DNA of 15,841 nt. Origin: Candidatus Delongbacteria bacterium. Its GTDB lineage: Bacteria > UBA4055. Shown here one piece after another: positions 1-7,871 of the stretch. The notes beneath the pieces were generated by a model, which saw only the letters and a list, made by a program, of their open reading frames with translations, was not told where the DNA came from and made no database searches. Where the stretch lies: positions 1 to 15,841 of the forward strand of contig WTAK01000202.1 of NCBI GenBank assembly GCA_013139625.1. Direction: 5' to 3'. Position 1 is the stretch's first letter. Each line of letters starts with the position of its first letter. Position numbers and translations under genes: made by a program.

Positions 1-11
1 TCTTCCGATCT
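1..11. other. Illumina adapter remnant at contig end
   Basis: The first eleven bases, TCTTCCGATCT, are identical to the 3' end of the standard Illumina TruSeq adapter (known sequence ending GCTCTTCCGATCT). They sit exactly at the first base of the window, where untrimmed adapter would appear at the end of an assembled contig. They are probably not genomic. Anything inferred about the reading frame upstream of base 12 is therefore unreliable. Confidence 0.88.
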
Positions 12-563
12 ATGCTTGTATTACTTTCTATACCAATCTTGAAGCAAAAGATATCATGGAAAAGCTTAATTGCAATATTGATAAGTTTCTTTGGCGTTTA
101 TGTTATATCTACTAGAGGTGATATTCAAAGCTTTAAATTTACAAATTCTTATGGAGCTATGTTAGCTTTAAGCACAGCGGTTATTTGGTCATTTTTCTGG
201 ATATACAATGCAAAAGATGATAAAGATGCAGCCGTAAGATTGTTTTTAAACTTTGTTTTCGGTACGATCTATATAACGATCACTGTTCTAATATTCTCAG
301 ATATTTCAAGTATTTCATTCACAGGTTTATTAGGTGGTACTTATATAGGTTTTTTTGAAATGGGATTAACTTTTTTACTCTGGGCTAAAGCCTTGAAACT
401 TTCAACAACTACTGCTAAAGTCAGCAATTTAATATTCTTGGCACCATTTTTATCTCTAGTTTTAATTCACTATATTTTACCAAATGAAGATGTTATTTTA
501 TCAACTTATATCGGTCTTATTTTTATAGTTGCAGGCATATATATGCAACGAAAAGTGAAGTAG
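12..563 (+). CDS. EamA/DMT-family transporter, C-terminal part (5' truncated)
   Basis: An inner-membrane permease of the drug/metabolite transporter superfamily (EamA type); the substrate cannot be told from sequence. The 183 readable residues contain about six hydrophobic segments, near residues 17-35, 47-66, 76-97, 104-127, 134-156 and 160-178. Family members usually have about 300 residues and ten segments in two EamA repeats, so this is the end of repeat one plus all of repeat two. The stretch LLWAKALKLSTTTAKVSNL followed by a hydrophobic 'LAPFLSLVL' segment is the typical second-repeat signature. The ATG at 12 directly follows the adapter remnant and has no ribosome binding site, so it is most likely an internal Met. 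The gene ends in TAG with no clear terminator after it. Family assignment is good; specificity is unknown. Confidence 0.8.
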   Translation: MLVLLSIPILKQKISWKSLIAILISFFGVYVISTRGDIQSFKFTNSYGAMLALSTAVIWSFFWIYNAKDDKDAAVRLFLNFVFGTIYITITVLIFSDISSISFTGLLGGTYIGFFEMGLTFLLWAKALKLSTTTAKVSNLIFLAPFLSLVLIHYILPNEDVILSTYIGLIFIVAGIYMQRKVK

Positions 564-626
564 TAGTATATTGTAAAAATGCTATGCTCACTAGTAATTG
601 ATTTTATTTTTGTTGACTATTTAAAG

Positions 627-638
627 TTAAACGTTTAA
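627..638. promoter_or_regulatory. 12-bp perfect palindrome upstream of the T9SS gene
   Basis: TTAAACGTTTAA is a perfect palindrome about 50 bp before the start at 687. A TTGACT at 613-618 lies just upstream and could be a -35 element, but no good -10 element stands 16-18 bp from it. The site could be an operator, or simply chance in AT-rich DNA. The rest of the 564-686 gap shows no terminator, RNA gene or small ORF that I can support. Confidence 0.2.
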
Positions 639-686
639 GTTGAAATGTTTAATCTAATACTAAGTAATTTTTAAATAGGAAATACT

Positions 687-3600
687 ATGAAAAAGTTTTT
701 GTTTTTTCTTTTATTGATGACGACTGTGTGCTTAATTGCACGATCAGCACAAGAAGTTCCAAATGGGAAAGATGGTTTGCAGTCAATCCAGAACTCCAAG
801 GTTGATATTCCGATACCTTATAATAGAGTTCACAGGGCAGGTCTTTTATGGATGAATACAACTAATATGGGTTGGTATGGGAATCCTGATGCTTATAAGG
901 ACCCTTGTACTGGTCAAACTGCTATCTCAGGAGAAATGCCGGGTGGGTCAGGAACTGATTATTTATTTGCAGGAGCATTGTTGTTTGGTGGATATCTTGA
1001 TTCTGCAACTGTTAATGTTGGAGCCGAAGCGAAAGTATTCCAAGGACCTTTGGTGTCAACAGCTTATGAAGGTTGGTCAGGCAGCCCAATGCCTAAAGAA
1101 ATGTGGCCGATAAATTTTGATAATGATCCAAGTGGAGCAATTCTTGGGCAGATCAATGAAACCTCAAATGTTGAAGGAAAGGTTAACTGTTTATTTGAGA
1201 ATGTTTACGATCCCGCTGCAACTGCTGAAGAGCAATTCAATACAATGTATTCTGATAAATTTGTACTAAGAAACCCTTATACGGGAATGGATGAATATGA
1301 CCTGAGAGATCACATTCCATTGGGTATTGAAGTAAGACAAAAAAGTTATGCGTGGTCTTATGATTATGCTGAAAAATTTATCATTGTTGATTATACATTA
1401 TATAGTCGAAATTTAGATGGAAAAGATATATACGATTTTTTTATGGGAATGTATCTCGATTGCGATATTGGAATGCATTCAGATTGGGCAATTTCATTTA
1501 CAGATGATATAAGTGGATTTATTCAGAAGTGGGATAATTATATTGATCCTGCAACAGGTGAGCAGAAAACAATAGATCTTAATTTAGCATGGGCTGCTGA
1601 TAATGATGGAAGAGATTATGTTGGTCAAGATGCTGGAAGCCCTTTGAATGGAGCAACAGGTGTAATAACTGTTAAGGTTCTAAGAAACCCTAATCCAAAT
1701 TTGAGATATGCTTATAATATGTACATTGCAGCTTCAGGTGACGAATCAGGTGATTGGGGACCTCATTGGGAGACTGGGTTACACTCTGATTGGATGTATG
1801 ATCTTACTCCAAATCAAAAAGGTTATGATGACACGAATTATGATGGTTTGTTCAACGGTGGTGTACCATTGGCGGGTGGTAGAGTTGAAGGAAGACCTGC
1901 CGGTGATAAAGGTAAGTATATGGTCATGTCAAATGATGAATTTGACTATAATCAATATGATTTAATTGATGTTGATCTTGGAAGATACAGTGATCCATCT
2001 TATATGCAAGGAACTCAATATGCTCAAGCTGATAAATGGCAAATGTGGTTTGATCCGAGTGAAGCATTACCGGGACCTGATTATGTTTATGATGGTGATC
2101 TAGAAGATAGAAATGACATAGCAAATGGAGCTGATTCAAAATATATACTTTCATTCGGACCTTTAGGAAGTGAATCTTATACTAATACCGCTATTGATTC
2201 AGATCTGGATGGAGTTTTGGATGATTACATCAATAAAAAAGTTTGGAAATTTGCATATGGTGATTCTCTAAAATTAACTTTGGCATTTATTGTCAATGAG
2301 AATTTCCATACTTCACTTGATCAAGATCCTAATTATGTAAATGATGCATTAAGGGACCCTCCTGATGGTTTAGATCCGTCTCTTTATGATAAAGGTTGGT
2401 ATGATGCTCTATACAATGTTGTATGGTGTGAAAGAATGTATGATATTCCAATGTATGATACTCCTGTAAATAAATACGGTGAGATCAAAGGTGATGGTTG
2501 GTATGGTGAAGATGTAGGAGTTGATGGTGTTTTTGCAGCCAGTAGTGTAACTGAATGTTGGTGGACTGATCCCGCAACTCAATATGGTGGACCTGATGAA
2601 GGTGAAAGCAACTTTGAATTAGATGATTTCACTTCCTTTATGACTGATACATATGGATATCTGGCGGATAGTGAAGATAATTTATTACCTTTCGGCAGAG
2701 AAATTGAGGATGAAAATTTTGGCACAACAGAAGAATACGGATACCTAACCAGATACGATAATTACCTAGATCCATATCCTGGCGTTACTCCAGGTCAGTG
2801 GGTTCGATACGGTTTCGATAATGGAAAAATTGATGTGGGAGATGGAGTTCCTGATTTTAGAGGACCACCACCACCGCCTTCACCAAAGATCGAAGTTTAT
2901 TTTGATAATAATGATGTTGTGATTGAATGGGCATCAAAAGAGTTTTACGAACTTCAGGGTGGTATAGAATCTTATTTCGGACCTGAGTTATTTGTAGATC
3001 CATTCTCAAGAGTTCAAGATTTTGAATCTTATACAGTAAAAATATCGCCAAATTCAAACGTTAGTAATTTCATAGATCTTCTAACAATAGATAAAGTTAA
3101 CTATGCTTACCAAAATGTGGCTGATATGGGAGATTTTCTTGATGCTCCGGTGTCTGCACAGGAAATTGCGGATAGTTTAGCCTCAGGTAATCCATTTCCC
3201 CCTATCATAACCTTGGATGGAAAAATATGGGAGTTAACTCCTTATGGAGATAATAGAAGTCTAATAGGAAATTATAATGTTCCTAATGTATTTGAATATA
3301 TATCAACGCCTGTATCAATAGTTATAAACGGGACAGAAACGATTGATTATTATCAATACAGTTTAAGATTATATAACAAATATTTAGATAATATTGAATA
3401 TGTAGGTGTAGTAGCTACAGATTACGGAGATCCAAAGTCGGGAATGCCGTCATCAACTTCCAGTCTTTATAGTAATATGAGTAAAGTTAAAGGAATTGAA
3501 GAAGATGAGACTGTTTTACCGTTTGCTACAGAACTCTATCAAAATTACCCAAATCCATTTAATCCTGAGACGAAAATAAATTTTTCTTTGAATAAGGACA

Positions 3601-3785
3601 GTAAAGTAAAATTAACAATATACAATGTCGCAGGACAGATGGTTAAGCAAGTAATAGATGAAGAGTTGACAGCAGGATTCCACAGCAAAATATTTAATGC
3701 TGATAATCTTAACAGTGGTATTTACTATTACACACTAAAGACTGAGAATAATAAGATATCTAAGAAGATGGTCTTAGTTAAATAA
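687..3785 (+). CDS. secreted T9SS type A sorting-domain protein, 1032 aa
   Basis: A large exported protein of unknown function. Residues 1-21 form a Sec signal peptide (MKKF followed by a Leu/Phe/Thr-rich core). Residues 944-1032 are a typical T9SS type A C-terminal sorting domain: YPNPFNP at 954-960, then LTIYNVAGQMV, then LNSGIYYY and a terminal KKMVLVK. Such domains direct passage through the type IX secretion pore and attachment to or release from the cell surface. The body is rich in Asp, Tyr and Gly, with a Ca-binding-like loop DSDLDGVLDD at 504-513. A D.GDGVPDF-polyproline linker near 715-733 is followed by an Fn3-like region containing DFESYTVKIS. No catalytic motif was recognised. 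AGGA at about 676-680 supports the ATG at 687. The lipoprotein gene follows after 21 bp, so the two are probably co-transcribed. Confidence 0.88.
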   Translation: MKKFLFFLLLMTTVCLIARSAQEVPNGKDGLQSIQNSKVDIPIPYNRVHRAGLLWMNTTNMGWYGNPDAYKDPCTGQTAISGEMPGGSGTDYLFAGALLFGGYLDSATVNVGAEAKVFQGPLVSTAYEGWSGSPMPKEMWPINFDNDPSGAILGQINETSNVEGKVNCLFENVYDPAATAEEQFNTMYSDKFVLRNPYTGMDEYDLRDHIPLGIEVRQKSYAWSYDYAEKFIIVDYTLYSRNLDGKDIYDFFMGMYLDCDIGMHSDWAISFTDDISGFIQKWDNYIDPATGEQKTIDLNLAWAADNDGRDYVGQDAGSPLNGATGVITVKVLRNPNPNLRYAYNMYIAASGDESGDWGPHWETGLHSDWMYDLTPNQKGYDDTNYDGLFNGGVPLAGGRVEGRPAGDKGKYMVMSNDEFDYNQYDLIDVDLGRYSDPSYMQGTQYAQADKWQMWFDPSEALPGPDYVYDGDLEDRNDIANGADSKYILSFGPLGSESYTNTAIDSDLDGVLDDYINKKVWKFAYGDSLKLTLAFIVNENFHTSLDQDPNYVNDALRDPPDGLDPSLYDKGWYDALYNVVWCERMYDIPMYDTPVNKYGEIKGDGWYGEDVGVDGVFAASSVTECWWTDPATQYGGPDEGESNFELDDFTSFMTDTYGYLADSEDNLLPFGREIEDENFGTTEEYGYLTRYDNYLDPYPGVTPGQWVRYGFDNGKIDVGDGVPDFRGPPPPPSPKIEVYFDNNDVVIEWASKEFYELQGGIESYFGPELFVDPFSRVQDFESYTVKISPNSNVSNFIDLLTIDKVNYAYQNVADMGDFLDAPVSAQEIADSLASGNPFPPIITLDGKIWELTPYGDNRSLIGNYNVPNVFEYISTPVSIVINGTETIDYYQYSLRLYNKYLDNIEYVGVVATDYGDPKSGMPSSTSSLYSNMSKVKGIEEDETVLPFATELYQNYPNPFNPETKINFSLNKDSKVKLTIYNVAGQMVKQVIDEELTAGFHSKIFNADNLNSGIYYYTLKTENNKISKKMVLVK

Positions 3786-3806
3786 TAACTGAATTGGAGA
3801 TATTAT

Positions 3807-6377
3807 ATGTTAAAGAAAATTTTTGTAACAATGTCAATGATATTATTGTTGACTATTACTATCTTATCCTGTTCAGATGATAGTAATCCAACAGATCCTG
3901 TAGCATCATTCTTAACTTTAACCTCACCTATCGGTGGGGAGATATTAATGCCTGATTCTACAGAAATAATAACATGGAATGATAACATTGATGAAGATAT
4001 AAGGATCGAATTATATAAAAATTCCTTATTGAATTTAATCATTGTAGAATCCACAGATAGTATCGGCACTTACGAATGGTTGATTCCTGCAGATATTGAA
4101 GAAGGTTTGGATTACAAAATTAGGATTATCAGTGTGGATGATTCAATATTGTTCGATGAAAGTGATAATAATTTCAAAATAACATCAGTTTCATCTGTTA
4201 CAATAACAGAGCCTAACGGTGGAGAGATATGGAATGTTGGTGGTCAGAGATCAGTAAAATGGAACTACAACTCAAAAGGAAAGGTTAAGATAGAGCTTTA
4301 TAAGAACAATACATTTTATCAAACCTTAAAAGATTCAGCTGATAATGTCGGAACTTATGAATGGTTAATTCCAATGGATCTACCACAAGAGAGTGATTAT
4401 CAGATAAAGATAACAAATGTTGCCGATGATACAATTACTGATATGAGTGACGATTTTTTCAGTACAAGTGTTCCATTAGTGTATTTGTATGATACTTCTA
4501 ATATCATCACGAATTCAGAATATAAAGTTCAGTGGTATGGTAATAGTAATGATAGCACAAATTTAAATTATTTTTACTGTATTACAACTGATACAACTAT
4601 GACCGATACTCAGGCTGAAGCTGCGTTAGTTGGTCTATGGGATACTACCTTAAATAACTATGCTGATGTCTCATTCCCTATGGAAAAGTTGAATAGTACA
4701 GAATTATTCATTGATAGTACAACTTACATTGATACCGTAGAAGCAATTGAAGTTACCAGGAAAGTGGTTTTCTCTAAATTTTTTGTTTACGGAATTGATG
4801 ATTTTGGAGCAGTAAGTGAAGTCAAATCAAAAGTATTTGGAAGAATGAACCAAAGACCTAAATTCCCAATGGTAACATCAACGACTTTTGGCATAAATGG
4901 TTTTGATCAATACTGGTTCACAATTGGATCTGATTCAGCGGCATTAGTACTCCCGAATGCAACAGCCTTTTGGGAACCGATCGGTTTTAGATGGATGGGG
5001 GATGATCCTGATGGTCCTGAAGTTGACTTAGAATTCAGATGGGAATTATGGGCATTAGATGCCGCTGGAGTAGACATTGAAGTTATTTCTCAATCAAGTG
5101 GTTGGTCTGAAAGCTATATTTCTACTTACTTTTCGGATGTATTATACAATTATTCTCCTGAAGGAGAGTACTCGTTCAGAGTATGGGTTAGAGATGATGC
5201 CTTAGAGGAAGCTGAGAATCACGCAACAGTTAATTTTTCAGTATTTGCACCTCAGTTAGATCGAGGGATTCTTTATGTTGATGATACGGATGATGATAAT
5301 TTCAATTCTACAAGTTACACTGAATATACTGGCAATCCGGATGGTACAGAAGTAAATGCAATGTATGAACAATTTCTACAGGATGCAGGATATGAAGCAG
5401 ATGCTGCTAATCTATTACAAGACTATGATGTATATGATTTTGTATTACCAGCACCTGATCAATTATATCAACCAAGCTTGAAAGTTTTAAGTAGTTACAG
5501 GATGGTAATAATTGCAACAGAAGATAGAACGAGATCTACAGGGATTAACTATGCAATATACAAGGAGCAACTTACTGATTATATGAATATTGGTGGTAAA
5601 GTAATGATAATAGGTCATTCTGCAATATTATTGAATGATTTATATATAAATCATTATGAAGAACCTGTAACAGATGTTTTCGACAATCCTGGATCATTAA
5701 TGAATTTTGATATGCTTACTTTTTTCTATGATTATTTTGGCATCTCAGAATACACAACAGGTGAATCTAAAACACATTTTACTCAAGTATTATATGATAT
5801 AGGGCATCCACTGAATCCAGCTGACTTTTATTTGACGGATAATTATGATTTCATAGGTGTGACACCTCACATTGATATAGCTGATATAGGTATCAGTGAG
5901 CTAAAAGTAGATAGTACCCAAGTAAATAAATTTTGGAAGGACTATGTAACACCTTTGGGTCCATATCCTGAGGTTGTTTTTGAGCTTGCTCTAAAAGAGA
6001 ATGGTAGTGTTCTAACGGGGATACCTGTATTTGAAACTCATAAAGGTGAAACTGTATTTGAATACAAGTCGATCTATGACCTTCCATTTGAAGCAGGTAG
6101 TGACAGCACAACTATTGATATAGATCTAGTTCACCAATTAAATTGGTATAATCCGGCATCTGATGCAACAGAGAATTTAAGTGGTCCTATTCTTAGAAAA
6201 TCAGGAACTATAGCAACCAGATATCAAGCAGATAATGATCAATTCAGAACTGCGTTCATAGGCTTTCCATTAGTATTTATGGATAACTCAGGTGGAAAAG
6301 TAAGTGATATGTTCTCAGCAATGATCGATTGGTTCGATCTGGAGAACGATCCGGCAGACAACTGGAAGAAAAAATAA
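3807..6377 (+). CDS. surface lipoprotein with Kre9/KNH-like repeats and a Rossmann-like C-terminal region, 856 aa
   Basis: A predicted lipoprotein: the signal peptide ends in ILSC with the lipidated Cys at residue 22. The next residues, SDDS, are acidic and resemble the surface-export signal described for Bacteroidota lipoproteins, so an outer-surface location is likely (inference). Residues 37-125 and 130-220 are two copies of an Ig-like Kre9/KNH-type domain (P.GGE.W, then IELYKN, then GTYEWLIP). Residues 485-620 begin ILYVDD and contain SYRMVIIATE and GGKVMIIGH, like the flavodoxin/GATase1-like alpha/beta fold common in secreted FCB proteins. Residues 813-847 (FRTAFIGFPL and MIDWF) look like the closing part of that same fold. 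No catalytic residues were recognised. TTGGAGA at 3794-3800 fixes the start. The gene is 21 bp behind the T9SS protein gene, suggesting partners at the cell surface. Confidence 0.82.
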   Translation: MLKKIFVTMSMILLLTITILSCSDDSNPTDPVASFLTLTSPIGGEILMPDSTEIITWNDNIDEDIRIELYKNSLLNLIIVESTDSIGTYEWLIPADIEEGLDYKIRIISVDDSILFDESDNNFKITSVSSVTITEPNGGEIWNVGGQRSVKWNYNSKGKVKIELYKNNTFYQTLKDSADNVGTYEWLIPMDLPQESDYQIKITNVADDTITDMSDDFFSTSVPLVYLYDTSNIITNSEYKVQWYGNSNDSTNLNYFYCITTDTTMTDTQAEAALVGLWDTTLNNYADVSFPMEKLNSTELFIDSTTYIDTVEAIEVTRKVVFSKFFVYGIDDFGAVSEVKSKVFGRMNQRPKFPMVTSTTFGINGFDQYWFTIGSDSAALVLPNATAFWEPIGFRWMGDDPDGPEVDLEFRWELWALDAAGVDIEVISQSSGWSESYISTYFSDVLYNYSPEGEYSFRVWVRDDALEEAENHATVNFSVFAPQLDRGILYVDDTDDDNFNSTSYTEYTGNPDGTEVNAMYEQFLQDAGYEADAANLLQDYDVYDFVLPAPDQLYQPSLKVLSSYRMVIIATEDRTRSTGINYAIYKEQLTDYMNIGGKVMIIGHSAILLNDLYINHYEEPVTDVFDNPGSLMNFDMLTFFYDYFGISEYTTGESKTHFTQVLYDIGHPLNPADFYLTDNYDFIGVTPHIDIADIGISELKVDSTQVNKFWKDYVTPLGPYPEVVFELALKENGSVLTGIPVFETHKGETVFEYKSIYDLPFEAGSDSTTIDIDLVHQLNWYNPASDATENLSGPILRKSGTIATRYQADNDQFRTAFIGFPLVFMDNSGGKVSDMFSAMIDWFDLENDPADNWKKK
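3915..4466 (+). repeat. tandem Kre9/KNH-like domain duplication inside the lipoprotein gene
   Basis: Two consecutive coding units of about 270 bp encode matching domains. Both contain GGE, a Trp strand (ITW or VKW), IELYKN, a Gly-Thr-Tyr-Glu-Trp-Leu-Ile-Pro block and a D-Y-[KQ]-I-[RK]-I strand. The strongest nucleotide match is around 4064-4090 versus 4349-4375. This is an internal gene duplication, not a mobile repeat. Confidence 0.75.
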
Positions 6378-6397
6378 TCAAAATATAAAATATCTAT

Positions 6398-6424
6398 AAA
6401 AAGGTGCTTCAGGCACCTTTTTTA
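6398..6424 (+). terminator. Rho-independent terminator after the lipoprotein gene
   Basis: AGGTGC at 6402-6407 pairs with GCACCT at 6413-6418 around a five-base loop TTCAG. The stem extends by A-T pairs from the upstream A-run into the T-run at 6418-6423. It lies 20 bp after the stop at 6377 and closes the T9SS-lipoprotein unit. Confidence 0.92.
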
Positions 6425-6433
6425 TTTTAATAT

Positions 6434-6471
6434 TGCTTATTTGTCAATAAATGTTTATATTTGTATATATA
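6434..6471 (+). promoter_or_regulatory. probable promoter of the 6505-8396 operon
   Basis: TTGTCA at 6441-6446 is separated by 17 bp from TATATA at 6464-6469, a good sigma70-type arrangement. The same stretch also reads TTG (6434-6436), 19 bp, TATATTTG (6456-6463), which fits the Bacteroidota-type TAnnTTTG -7 element. Sequence alone cannot say which is used. The position, just after a terminator and 35-40 bp before a well-placed ribosome binding site, supports a promoter either way. Confidence 0.5.
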
Positions 6472-6504
6472 TGTCATTGAGAACATGTAAAATGGAGATA
6501 ATTA

Positions 6505-6915
6505 ATGAAAAAAATAGAAGTCAGATCGATCGATCAAACAGATCTGATAGATTTTCTAGAAAATAGAGATTATATAGTTGATGAAGTATCAGAAAATATT
6601 CTTTCTGCTAACAAATCAGGTGAGATGACAGTTTATATAAGTTTGGTCGATGATGTAATGTACTTCTATGTCGATCTTGGAAATATTACTGATATAGCTG
6701 ACAAAGACCTTTATTTCAAAATACTTGACCTAAACACTGAAATATTACCTGTAAGTATAGGGATCGACACAACAAATGAGAAAAATAATAGATTGGTCAT
6801 AGTTGAAAGCAGAGAGATAGATAATCTGGATGATAATGAATTACTGTATATCTTCAATGCTATGGAAATAGCGACAGATAAGGTTGCAATGTTATTAGCT
6901 GAATATTTGGACTAA
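6505..6915 (+). CDS. small YbjN/DUF2170-like protein, 136 aa
   Basis: A small acidic cytoplasmic protein with no signal peptide or membrane segment. It opens with a helix (DQTDLIDFLENRDY), then alternating strands (MTVYISLVDDVMYFYVDLG), a helix, a strand pair (NRLVIVESREI) and a closing helix ending in MLLAEYLD. This order, and the 'LPVSIG ... VIVESREI' stretch, resemble the YbjN and DUF2170 (E. coli YjfI) families, which share the fold of type III secretion chaperones. The match is from memory and the fold call is an inference. TGGAGA at 6493-6498 places the start. It is the first gene of a four-gene operon; the next begins 16 bp downstream. A role as chaperone or adaptor for a neighbouring product is possible but unproven. 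Confidence 0.6.
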   Translation: MKKIEVRSIDQTDLIDFLENRDYIVDEVSENILSANKSGEMTVYISLVDDVMYFYVDLGNITDIADKDLYFKILDLNTEILPVSIGIDTTNEKNNRLVIVESREIDNLDDNELLYIFNAMEIATDKVAMLLAEYLD

Positions 6916-6931
6916 CCCAAAGGAGCATCTT

Positions 6932-7477
6932 ATGAGTACAGGAAATAAAAAATATTTACCGGCTTTAACTGAACTTTATAATAGAGTTGAAGATCTGTCA
7001 AAAGTTATTAAAGAGAATGGTGAAGACATTGCATATAATATTAAATTATATTTTAGAAATATTGAAGTAGAACCTTCTCAGTGGTGTAGAGAGAATGATC
7101 TATCTTATGAAGCATTCAAGAATGATCTGAAAAATGAAAACTTCTTTAAGCTAAAAGAATATTTGTATTTGATACTATACAAGAAAAAGAAGAAATTTTC
7201 TATCATTAATGACATTGAGATAGAAGATAGTAACAAAATAGGTGTCAATAATATCATTAAAGCACTTAATTCTAAAGATACTCATAAATTGTGGGCATCT
7301 ATAAGCTATTACATTTTAATGAACCACAAAGATATTAGAACTTTCTGTAAGAATTTTGAAGAAAAGAACTTTAATGTGAAGTATTCAACATTCAGAACAG
7401 ACAAGTACAACAAAGGGATTAACACCGCAATTAAGTACGCAAATATGATCTTAGAATATGTAAAAAGGGTGAAATAA
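6932..7477 (+). CDS. hypothetical helical protein with an internal repeat, 181 aa
   Basis: I do not recognise a family. The protein is basic, predicted mostly helical and cytoplasmic. Two halves share a pattern: residues 48-66 (PSQWCRENDLSYEAFKNDL) and 135-158 (IRTFCKNFEEKNFNVKYSTF and on). In each, an aromatic-Cys-basic triad is followed about ten residues later by [LV].Y..F[KR].D. Each copy is followed by a hydrophobic helix (KEYLYLILY; AIKYANMILEYV). The layout is helix-turn-helix-like, so nucleic-acid binding is possible, but no defined HTH family was matched. AAGGAG at 6919-6924 gives a strong ribosome binding site. The stop overlaps the next start by one base (TAATG), so the two are translationally coupled. 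Confidence 0.75.
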   Translation: MSTGNKKYLPALTELYNRVEDLSKVIKENGEDIAYNIKLYFRNIEVEPSQWCRENDLSYEAFKNDLKNENFFKLKEYLYLILYKKKKKFSIINDIEIEDSNKIGVNNIIKALNSKDTHKLWASISYYILMNHKDIRTFCKNFEEKNFNVKYSTFRTDKYNKGINTAIKYANMILEYVKRVK

Positions 7478-7866
7478 TGGGAATACTAAATAAGATATTA
7501 AAAGAAAATAATTTAACTCCATATAGTCCCGAACTTAAGCAGGTCTTAGATGAGAAAATAAATGAAGTTAATTTGGCTATTGACATAAAGCAATCGGAGT
7601 TGAATAAATTAAGAAATAATAAAAAAGTATTGCTGAGTTCACTTAGAAACGACAATTCAGATGATAAAAAATTGCCTATTATAAATGATAAGATATTAGA
7701 ATCAAAAAGATCTATTTTTACTTTATCAGAAGAAGTTAATGAAATTGAGAGTATTAAAAATATAATCAATTATCAAAGTAAGTTGTCAGGAATAAAGAAA
7801 GAAATAGGTGAGTTGAATCAGGACAATGGTTCAGATCTTGTGTCTAAACTAAAGAACAAGAAGTAA
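7477..7866 (+). CDS. small coiled-coil protein, 129 aa
   Basis: No family is recognised. The protein is very rich in Lys, Glu, Asn, Leu and Ile, with two long amphipathic helices (about residues 18-55 and 68-112) separated by a polar turn (NDNSDDKK). This suggests a helical hairpin or coiled coil that could oligomerise or bridge partners. There is no signal peptide or membrane segment. The start overlaps the upstream stop by one base and has AAAGGGTG at about 7464-7471. The next gene starts 5 bp after the stop. Its place between a possible DNA-binding-like protein and a PLD-like protein suggests a structural subunit of the same system (inference). Confidence 0.75.
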   Translation: MGILNKILKENNLTPYSPELKQVLDEKINEVNLAIDIKQSELNKLRNNKKVLLSSLRNDNSDDKKLPIINDKILESKRSIFTLSEEVNEIESIKNIINYQSKLSGIKKEIGELNQDNGSDLVSKLKNKK

Positions 7867-7871
7867 CATTC

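Noticed and set aside
877..1965. Short + strand frames at 877-1113 and 1708-1965
   Set aside because: Both lie inside the T9SS protein gene in another frame and have no start signal or recognisable product.
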